From contig JAQXLO010000185.1 in the NCBI GenBank assembly GCA_029012165.1, forward strand, positions 1-10,969: a DNA stretch of 10,969 nt, given 5' to 3'. The position numbers and the translations under genes were made by a program. Source of the stretch: Oscillospiraceae bacterium (GTDB taxonomy: Bacteria; Bacillota; Clostridia; Oscillospirales; Acutalibacteraceae). Shown here piece by piece: positions 5,688 through 10,969 of this stretch (position 1 is its first letter; each line of letters opens with the position of its first letter). The notes below the pieces were generated by a model. The model was given only the letters and a program-made list of their open reading frames with translations, ran no database searches and was not told the DNA's origin.

Positions 5688-6122
5688 TCAGTCGTCTCTT
5701 TTCTTGCTCTTCTTGCGGCCGGCTTCGCTCTTTTGTTTGCTTTCTTCCATCTTGGCAAGCTTTTCTGCCTCTGCGGCTTCCTTGGCTGCCTGACGTTCCG
5801 CTTCCATCTTCTCGTTGGCGGTATTGTTTGTGCCGACTGCCCAGCGGGTGACCTTCATCTTGCTGCGGTCTGCGCCGGTTTCGATGATCAGACTGTCGTC
5901 CTTGACGGTAACGACGCGGCCCATGATGCCGCCGATGGTGGTGATTTCGTCGCCGATCTGGATGTTGTCACGCATGGCCTGTTCTTCTTTCTGCTTCTTC
6001 TTCTGGGGACGGATCATGACGAAGTACATGATGGCAAACATGGCAACCAGCATCAGAATCATGCCGATGCCGCCGCTCTGCTGGGTTGTGCCGCTTGCGG
6101 CTGCGAGGGTGATAATGTTCAT
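5688..6122 (-). CDS. yajC: Preprotein translocase subunit YajC
   Basis: YajC is a small accessory membrane protein of the Sec translocase that associates with SecD/SecF. This 144-aa protein has a single helix at about residues 19-36 followed by MIRPQKKKQKEE, the family hallmark, then the conserved cytoplasmic block NIQIGDEITTIGGIMGRVVTV (residues 53-73). It is longer than many YajC proteins because of a charged, Ala/Glu/Lys-rich tail from about residue 103 that probably forms a helix or coiled coil. GGAGGT lies just upstream of the ATG. It has its own promoter (6153-6181), and secDF are not in the window. Confidence 0.95.
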   Translation of the reverse strand: MNIITLAAASGTTQQSGGIGMILMLVAMFAIMYFVMIRPQKKKQKEEQAMRDNIQIGDEITTIGGIMGRVVTVKDDSLIIETGADRSKMKVTRWAVGTNNTANEKMEAERQAAKEAAEAEKLAKMEESKQKSEAGRKKSKKRDD

Positions 6123-6152
6123 AAGTTAAACCTCCAAAACGTATTAAACATC

Positions 6153-6181
6153 ATTATAAAGGACAAATGTAAAAAAAACAA
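6153..6181 (-). promoter_or_regulatory. Sigma-A promoter for yajC
   Basis: On the minus strand TTGTTT (6181-6176) and a perfect TATAAT (6158-6153) are 17 bp apart, with a T-rich spacer. The transcript would start near 6146 and give a short leader into yajC. The -35 box is weak (three of six). Confidence 0.7.
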
Positions 6182-6196
6182 GAGGAAAGTGAAAAA

Positions 6197-6415
6197 TTAT
6201 TCCAAAGAAAAGTCCTCTGCACTGAAAAGTGGCAGCTGTGCCTTCTTTTGCGGAACCCGCTTGAGCGGGTCATATTGAAAACGCCTGCAGTGGGAATCGG
6301 GCTGCATGATCCCTTTTTTGACGCAAAGGATGCAGCTGTCATCGCAGGACTTTTGCCCATGGGCACAATACATACAGGCGGGTTTGATTTTTTTATGGAC
6401 AAGGGATTGCTTCAT
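6197..6415 (-). CDS. Conserved Cys-rich small protein, function unknown
   Basis: A 72-aa soluble protein with six cysteines (C14, C17, C24, C28, C31, C43) arranged as CMYC, CDDSCILC and SHCRRF, suggesting zinc or iron-sulfur binding. The C-terminal part, CRRFQYDPLKRVP followed by FSAEDFSL, resembles a conserved tail I recall from small hypothetical proteins of Clostridia, so this is very likely a real gene. Its start at 6415 has AAGGAG at a good distance, and a promoter lies at 6438-6466. A longer-looking alternative frame over the same DNA (6154-6402) lacks these features. It precedes yajC on the same strand, but yajC has its own promoter. Confidence 0.82.
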   Translation of the reverse strand: MKQSLVHKKIKPACMYCAHGQKSCDDSCILCVKKGIMQPDSHCRRFQYDPLKRVPQKKAQLPLFSAEDFSLE

Positions 6416-6437
6416 ACTATTCGCTCCTTACCGATAG

Positions 6438-6466
6438 AGCATACCATATTACAGCTTTTTTTGCAA
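6438..6466 (-). promoter_or_regulatory. Promoter for the Cys-rich small protein gene
   Basis: On the minus strand TTGCAA (6466-6461) and TATGCT (6443-6438) are 17 bp apart, with TGG before the -10 giving an extended -10. The -35 box lies within a small A/T-rich palindrome (TTTTTGC-TT-GCAAAAA) just downstream of the DUF4363 gene. Confidence 0.65.
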
Positions 6467-6476
6467 GCAAAAATGG

Positions 6477-6839
6477 CTACAAAATATTTTCAAAGGACAG
6501 GGAAACAGATTCCCGTACACCGTCGAGCAGATGCAGACAGCGTATACAGCTTATGCGGTAGCGCTCTGCATCATTCGTGAGATCCGGCAGGCTTTCAATC
6601 TCTGTTTGCAGGTCGGAAAGATCACTGTGTATTAGGAAAATGTGAAAAATCTTGGTGCTCTTTTTCCATTGCAAAGCGATCTTTTCTCCGGAACGTTCCG
6701 GGGATACATCCGCATAGACAGCATCTTCCAAAGCTTCTCCAAGGGAGGCAAACTGCTTTTGGAGCAGGAAATAGCTGCTGACAGAAAGGCTCAGCGCCAA
6801 AAGCAGCAGAATGACCGACAGAATCACACGTTTTGTCAT
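6477..6839 (-). CDS. DUF4363 family protein
   Basis: A 120-aa protein with an N-terminal membrane anchor or uncleaved signal (about residues 5-26, ILSVILLLLALSLSVSSYFL) and a mostly helical extracytoplasmic part with a KKSTKIFHIFLIHSD segment. Size, topology and its place directly after a DUF421 gene fit the DUF4363 family, which commonly accompanies DUF421 proteins in Firmicutes. It overlaps the DUF421 gene by 4 bp (6836-6839), indicating translational coupling. Function is unknown; a partner role with the DUF421 protein at the membrane is inference. No clear intrinsic terminator follows. Confidence 0.8.
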   Translation of the reverse strand: MTKRVILSVILLLLALSLSVSSYFLLQKQFASLGEALEDAVYADVSPERSGEKIALQWKKSTKIFHIFLIHSDLSDLQTEIESLPDLTNDAERYRISCIRCLHLLDGVRESVSLSFENIL

Positions 6840-7513
6840 GGCTTTTCCTCCTTGCGAATACAGGTAACAACGCCCTTTTTGTCCGCTGTCAGCAGCAATA
6901 TATCCTTGAGCGGCATTCCGCTTTGGCGCACGATACTGTTCAGCTTCTGCTTATCCATGCCGCATAGCGAAAAATTTTCGTACTGTATTTTTCCATCATA
7001 GATCACGGGGCACACCATGCCCGAATCCGGTTCGGATATCTCCAGCATTTCAGCCGTAACATTTCGTTTCGGCGGTTTAAGCTGCAAACTGATCTTGCCG
7101 TTGGATTCCAGAATGGCATACTGCACCTGCGTCAAATCGAATACATCCTTTTCCCGCATCGCTTCCATCAAATCATCCAGTGTGATGCGTGTTTTTTTCA
7201 ATGCACCCTGATCCAGCGTGCCCGCACGGATTACTGTGATGGGATTTCCTTGAGACAGTTTACGGAATTTTTCGGATTTGACACATATGGCGGAAAGCAG
7301 GATCTCCAGTGCCGTCAGCATAAACACCGCCATAATCGAATTTAAAATGGGCGTGTCATTGTTTTCCAGGGGAATTGCCGCAATTTCCGAAAGCAGAATG
7401 GTGATAACCAGCTCCGAGGTCTGCAATTCGCCGATCTGCCGCCGTCCCATCAAGCGCATGCAAACGAGTATCAGCAGGTATAGAATCAATAATCGGATCA
7501 GTTGTACAGCCAT
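6836..7513 (-). CDS. DUF421 membrane protein (YetF/YcaP-like)
   Basis: A 225-aa protein with three N-terminal membrane helices (about residues 4-22, 34-49 and 56-77) and a soluble C-terminal domain. LMGRRQIGELQTSELVITILLSEIAA (residues 21-46) is the diagnostic DUF421 stretch, with IPLENNDTPILNS after it. The KLSQGNPITVIRAGTLDQGALKKTRITLDDL region matches the cytoplasmic domain of the YetF type. The family has been tied to sporulation and germination in Bacillus, but its molecular job is not settled. GGAAGGAGG lies just upstream of the ATG. It is the first gene of a two-gene unit with DUF4363 and is divergent from the ROK operon; I could not identify a convincing promoter for it in the 107-bp gap. 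Confidence 0.9.
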   Translation of the reverse strand: MAVQLIRLLILYLLILVCMRLMGRRQIGELQTSELVITILLSEIAAIPLENNDTPILNSIMAVFMLTALEILLSAICVKSEKFRKLSQGNPITVIRAGTLDQGALKKTRITLDDLMEAMREKDVFDLTQVQYAILESNGKISLQLKPPKRNVTAEMLEISEPDSGMVCPVIYDGKIQYENFSLCGMDKQKLNSIVRQSGMPLKDILLLTADKKGVVTCIRKEEKP

Positions 7514-7566
7514 TTTTTCGCCTCCTTCCTTTTAGTATGGACGGCAAATATATGTTTAATCCATAG

Positions 7567-7595
7567 TTGACGAATAGCACAATATCCGCTATAAT
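7567..7595 (+). promoter_or_regulatory. Sigma-A promoter of the ROK-SIS-GH2 operon
   Basis: TTGACG (7567-7572) and a perfect TATAAT (7590-7595) are 17 bp apart, giving a start near 7602 and a leader of about 20 nt. A symmetric CACAAT-N10-ATTGTG (7578-7599) overlaps the spacer and the -10 box and could be an operator. Confidence 0.85.
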
Positions 7596-7620
7596 TGTGT
7601 AGATCAAAAGGAGTGAGCCT

Positions 7621-8577
7621 ATGGACGCTTGGATCGGATTGGACATCGGCGGCACCAAATGTGCGGCTGTTTGTGCCTTGCCCGGTGAAACGCCGGTGAT
7701 TGTAGATAAAATACGCTTTGAGACAGCGAAATGTTCCGGCTGGCAGTCGGTGCTTGGCGCACTGTCCGATGCAGTCAAAACGCTCTCGGCACGCAACGCA
7801 GCGCATATCCTCGGCATCGGCATCAGCTGCGGCGGACCGCTAAATAGCCGCAGAGGGCGTATTCTTTCTCCGCCGAATCTGCCCGGGTGGGATGATGTGC
7901 CCATCGTGGATTATTTTACGGAAAAGTTCGGTGTGCCCGTATTTTTGCAAAACGATGCCAACGCCTGCGCCGTGGCGGAATGGAAATTCGGTGCCGGAAA
8001 AGGGTGCCGAAACATGATTTTTCTGACCTTCGGCACAGGACTTGGTGCTGGGCTTATCTTGGACGGAAAGCTTTACAGCGGCACCAACGATATGGCAGGG
8101 GAGGTGGGACACATTCGTCTTGCACAGGATGGTCCCATCGGTTACGGCAAGCATGGCTCTTTTGAAGGGTTTTGCAGCGGCGGCGGTATCGCAAGGCTTG
8201 CCGCACAGATGTATGCGCAGTACAGTGGCGATACCGTACTTTCGGCGGACAACTTGACTGCAAAGTCCGTAGCGGACGCCGCAGAGCGGGGAGACGCTTT
8301 TGCAAAATCGGTTTACCATGCCTGCGGAAAACGGCTCGGTCAGGGGTTGTCCGTTTTAATAGATATCCTAAATCCCGAGCGCATCGTGATCGGCAGTATT
8401 TTCTCCCGTTCCGGGCATCTTTTGCGGGAGACAATGCAAGAAGAACTGGAAAAGGAAGCCTTGTCTTTGGCGGCATCTGTCTGTCAGATCGTTCCCGCAG
8501 AGTTGGGCGAGTCGATCGGCGACTATGCGGCGCTGGGCGTGTTGGTTTCCGGCTTGGAGGAGATAAAAAATGATTGA
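7621..8577 (+). CDS. ROK family sugar kinase-like protein
   Basis: A 318-aa ROK protein without a DNA-binding domain, so a kinase rather than a repressor. The ATP-binding motif DIGGTK is at residues 8-13, the catalytic aspartate D112 lies in QNDANACAVAEW, and FGTGLGAGLILDGKLYSG (137-154) and EVGH (161-164) follow the ROK pattern. The usual CxCGxxGCxE zinc motif is replaced by IGYGKHGSFE (173-182), so its three cysteines are I173, Y175 and S180. The fold should otherwise be intact. It presumably phosphorylates a hexose or related sugar released by the GH2 enzyme downstream; the substrate is unknown. Its 3' end overlaps the next gene by 8 bp. GGAG at 7610-7613 is the ribosome binding site. Confidence 0.9.
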   Translation: MDAWIGLDIGGTKCAAVCALPGETPVIVDKIRFETAKCSGWQSVLGALSDAVKTLSARNAAHILGIGISCGGPLNSRRGRILSPPNLPGWDDVPIVDYFTEKFGVPVFLQNDANACAVAEWKFGAGKGCRNMIFLTFGTGLGAGLILDGKLYSGTNDMAGEVGHIRLAQDGPIGYGKHGSFEGFCSGGGIARLAAQMYAQYSGDTVLSADNLTAKSVADAAERGDAFAKSVYHACGKRLGQGLSVLIDILNPERIVIGSIFSRSGHLLRETMQEELEKEALSLAASVCQIVPAELGESIGDYAALGVLVSGLEEIKND

Positions 8578-9217
8578 AGATATTTTACACGATCTGATTG
8601 CACGGTATCCATCTTTGTCGGAACTGTATGACGAACTGTATGTGGCGTATGATTTGATCTGCAGCTGCTATGACGCCGGCGGAAAGCTTCTGCTGTGCGG
8701 CAACGGCGGCAGTGCGGCAGACTGTGACCATATCGTAGGCGAGCTGATGAAAGGCTTTAAGCTGCAAAGAAAATTGCAATCGCAGGACAGAGGCTACTTT
8801 GAAGATCTGGACTATGCCGCAGGACTTGCGGACAGGCTTCAGGGCGGTTTGCCGGCGATCTCCCTGTGTACGCAGGGCGCACTGATGACTGCCTATGCCA
8901 ACGATGTGGATCCCGAAATGATCTTTGCCCAGCAGGTTTGGGTATACGGCAAAAACAGCCCGGATCTTTTGATCGCTTTAAGTACCTCCGGCAATTCCGC
9001 CAACGTCCTGCGTGCGGTGGAAACGGCGAATGCACTGGGGCTGGACAGCATCGGCATTACCGGCGCCAAGGGCGGTCGGCTCAAAGAGCTTTGCACGGCG
9101 TGCATCTGTCTGCCGGAAACGGCAACATACAAGGTGCAGGAGCTGACCCTGCCGGTATATCACGCACTGTGTGCCGCAGTGGAAAACAATTACTTTGGTG
9201 CGCAAAACATTGAATAA
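8570..9217 (+). CDS. SIS-domain sugar-phosphate isomerase, GmhA-like
   Basis: A 215-aa SIS protein related to phosphoheptose isomerase GmhA. The phosphosugar-binding elements are CGNGGSAADCDHIVGEL (residues 43-59) and STSGNSANV (138-146). By alignment with E. coli GmhA the catalytic pair E65/H180 corresponds to E58 and H198 (VQELTLPVYHAL), both kept, so an aldose-ketose phosphate isomerase is likely. Residues about 64-92 (from KLQRKLQSQ to RLQGGLP) form an insertion absent from E. coli GmhA that may reshape the active site. The gene starts inside the end of the ROK gene, with GGAGGA at 8556-8561, and the GH2 gene follows 12 bp after its stop, its ribosome binding site next to that stop. No heptose kinase or GmhB neighbour is present, so a catabolic role is more likely than heptose synthesis. 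Confidence 0.85.
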   Translation: MIEDILHDLIARYPSLSELYDELYVAYDLICSCYDAGGKLLLCGNGGSAADCDHIVGELMKGFKLQRKLQSQDRGYFEDLDYAAGLADRLQGGLPAISLCTQGALMTAYANDVDPEMIFAQQVWVYGKNSPDLLIALSTSGNSANVLRAVETANALGLDSIGITGAKGGRLKELCTACICLPETATYKVQELTLPVYHALCAAVENNYFGAQNIE

Positions 9218-9229
9218 AGGAGAAATACT

Positions 9230-10948
9230 ATGTCTGATTTAATTCCTCGTCCCGAATATCCCAACCCGCAGTTTGAACGTGCCGATTGGGTAAACCTGAA
9301 CGGTGCGTGGCAGTTTGAGATCGACCACGGGAAAACAGGCCGGGAGCGCAAGTTCTATGAAAAGCAGGCGCTTGCCGACACAATTATTGTACCGTTCTGC
9401 CCGGAAAGCGAGCTGTCCGGCATCGGCTGCAAAGATTTTATGCCGGCTGTCTGGTACCGCAAGGCTGTAACCATCCCGCAGGAAAAACTGCAAGGTCGTG
9501 TTTTCCTGCACTTCGGTGCAGTGGACTACGAAGCGTTCCTGTATGTAAACGGCGCTTTTGTCGGCTCCCACAAGGGCGGCTATACCCATTTCAGCTTTGA
9601 CATCACCGACTTTGTCCATGCCGGCGAAAATGTGGTCGTGCTCTGCGCCGAGGATGATTCCCGCAGCAGTATGATCCCCAGCGGCAAGCAAAGCGGCAAA
9701 TACGATTCCTACGGCTGTTTCTACACACGCACAACGGGTATTTGGCAGACTGTCTGGCTGGAGTACACACCGAAAGCATATATCCGTTCCCTGCGGGTAT
9801 ATCCGAATTATAAAGACGGCACGGTCGCCATGCAGGCAGATGTCTGCGGAAGCGGCATCTTCAAGGCCGAGGCATTTTTTGACGGGCATGCAGTTGGCTC
9901 CTTTGAAGCACAGACGGACGGCAGCACGGTTTGCGGCACACTGCACCTTTCCCAAATTCATCTTTGGGACGTCGGGCAGGGCAATCTGTATGACTTAAAA
10001 CTGACATTCGGGCAGGACACCGTAAAGAGCTATTTCGGTCTGCGCAATGTGCGTATGGACGGCTGGAAATTCATGCTCAATGACCGCAGTGTATTCATGC
10101 GTCTCGTCCTCGATCAGGGTTTCTACCCCGACGGCATCTATACCGCCAAGGACGAAAAAGAGCTTTTGAAGGATATCGAACTTTCCCTTGCCGCTGGATT
10201 TAACGGCGCTCGACTGCACGAGAAAGTGTTTGAGCCTCGCTTCCTGTACTACTGCGACAAAATGGGCTATCTGGCGTGGGGCGAGTATCCCAACTGGGGT
10301 CTTGACTATTCCGATCCCAAAGCCATGGCGGCAGTTCTGCCCGAATGGACGGAGGAGATTGCAAGAGACTTTAACCATCCGTCGATCATCGGCTGGTGTC
10401 CTTTCAACGAAACATGGGATTTCGAGGGGCGTCTGCAGTGGAACGAGCTGCTGCGCATGGTTTACCGCACCACAAAGGCGCTGGATCCCACACGTCCCTG
10501 TATTGATACCAGCGGCAATTTCCATGTGGAAACCGACATCTATGATGTTCACAACTATGAGCAGAACCCGGAAACTTTCAAGGCAGAATATGATAAGCTC
10601 ATGACGGATAACGAGCTTTACGACCAGCATCATAATCACCGTGGTACCCAGAAGTGGAACGGAGAGCCGACCTTTGTCAGCGAATACGGCGGAATCCGCT
10701 GGGCAGGCGAGGAGGCAGCCGGCTGGGGATACGGCGAAGCGCCAAAGACCGAGCAGGAATTCTTGGAACGCTATAAGGGTCTGACGGACGCCCTGCTGGA
10801 CAACGACAAGATGTGCGGCTTGTGCTACACACAGCTGTACGATGTGGAGCAGGAAGTGAACGGACTGTATACATACGATCGTGTGCCTAAGTTTGATATG
10901 GAATTCTTCCGTACCGTTAACAGCCGAAAGGCGGCAATCGAGGATTAA
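9230..10948 (+). CDS. Glycoside hydrolase family 2 protein (beta-galactosidase-like)
   Basis: A 572-aa GH2 enzyme with a complete core: an N-terminal jelly-roll sugar-binding domain (about 15-180), an immunoglobulin-like domain (about 180-270) and a TIM barrel (about 275-565). The acid/base is E394 in CPFNETWDF and the nucleophile is E485 in PTFVSEYGG, both in family-standard context. There is no signal peptide, so it acts on an imported substrate. Compared with large beta-galactosidases it lacks C-terminal accessory domains. The glucuronidase-type NxK signature near the C-terminus is not present; the segment reads EVNGLYTYDRVPK (542-554), arguing against a beta-glucuronidase. Exact specificity is undetermined. 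AAGGAG at 9217-9222 precedes the ATG. It is the last visible gene of the ROK-SIS unit; only 21 bp follow, so later genes cannot be excluded. Confidence 0.92.
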   Translation: MSDLIPRPEYPNPQFERADWVNLNGAWQFEIDHGKTGRERKFYEKQALADTIIVPFCPESELSGIGCKDFMPAVWYRKAVTIPQEKLQGRVFLHFGAVDYEAFLYVNGAFVGSHKGGYTHFSFDITDFVHAGENVVVLCAEDDSRSSMIPSGKQSGKYDSYGCFYTRTTGIWQTVWLEYTPKAYIRSLRVYPNYKDGTVAMQADVCGSGIFKAEAFFDGHAVGSFEAQTDGSTVCGTLHLSQIHLWDVGQGNLYDLKLTFGQDTVKSYFGLRNVRMDGWKFMLNDRSVFMRLVLDQGFYPDGIYTAKDEKELLKDIELSLAAGFNGARLHEKVFEPRFLYYCDKMGYLAWGEYPNWGLDYSDPKAMAAVLPEWTEEIARDFNHPSIIGWCPFNETWDFEGRLQWNELLRMVYRTTKALDPTRPCIDTSGNFHVETDIYDVHNYEQNPETFKAEYDKLMTDNELYDQHHNHRGTQKWNGEPTFVSEYGGIRWAGEEAAGWGYGEAPKTEQEFLERYKGLTDALLDNDKMCGLCYTQLYDVEQEVNGLYTYDRVPKFDMEFFRTVNSRKAAIED

Positions 10949-10969
10949 AACAGCGCTTAAAAATGATTT

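Noticed and set aside
5733..6278. 181-aa plus-strand frame opposite yajC
   Set aside because: Antisense to yajC; its Leu/Phe/His-rich composition reflects the complement of the Lys/Glu-rich YajC tail.
6248..6580. 110-aa plus-strand frame opposite the Cys-rich gene and DUF4363
   Set aside because: The minus-strand genes have proper starts, promoters and family features; this frame has none.
7514..7566. Possible promoter for the DUF421 gene on the minus strand
   Set aside because: The best -10-like words (CATACT, TATATT) have no acceptable -35 at 16-18 bp; not strong enough to list.
9239..9961. 240-aa minus-strand frame opposite the GH2 gene, and a 214-aa one at 9995-10639
   Set aside because: Both are antisense to a glycoside hydrolase with intact catalytic motifs and contain no motif of their own.

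Overview
The window looks like a piece of a chromosome from a mid-GC Firmicute, most likely a Clostridia/Ruminococcaceae-type anaerobe. The grounds are strong AGGAGG-type ribosome binding sites, sigma-A promoters with 17-bp spacers, and typical Clostridia housekeeping neighbours (yceD-rpmF, a DUF512 radical SAM protein, nrdR, yajC next to a TIGR04086 membrane protein, a DUF421/DUF4363 pair). No tRNA, rRNA, CRISPR array, phage gene or transposase gene is visible. Assignments rest on motif recognition only; no database search was possible.

Layout. 1-985 (+): the 3' end of glucose-6-phosphate isomerase, then a small P-loop ATPase. 983-1150: a non-coding element of about 165 bp with imperfect terminal inverted repeats and flanking TA dinucleotides, resembling a MITE. 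1154-1983 (+): a 16-bp A/T palindrome, a consensus sigma-A promoter, yceD (DUF177) and rpmF (L32), closed by an intrinsic terminator. 2083-3387 (+): a PDZ/radical SAM/DUF512 protein. 3370-3627 (-): a small membrane protein, divergent from a sugar-phosphate isomerase/epimerase-like TIM barrel (3703-4512, +), with an inverted repeat over the shared promoter region. 4546-5169 (+): nrdR with a TTG start, then a 51-aa putative membrane peptide, then a terminator. 5215-6415 (-): a Cys-rich 72-aa protein, yajC and a TIGR04086 membrane protein, with a hairpin between the last two that looks like a terminator and also covers a ribosome binding site. 6477-7513 (-): DUF421 (YetF-like) overlapping DUF4363. 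7621-10948 (+): a three-gene unit of ROK sugar kinase, GmhA-like SIS isomerase and family 2 glycoside hydrolase, with its own promoter.

Most of the window is core housekeeping. The ROK-SIS-GH2 unit reads as a cytoplasmic route in which a glycoside is hydrolysed, the sugar phosphorylated and the sugar phosphate isomerised; the substrate cannot be read from sequence. The least ordinary items are the MITE-like element, the hairpin upstream of the TIGR04086 gene, the symmetric divergent promoter region near 3660, the small ORF behind nrdR, and the ROK protein without its zinc cysteines. I see no evidence for a wholly new defence or mobile system.
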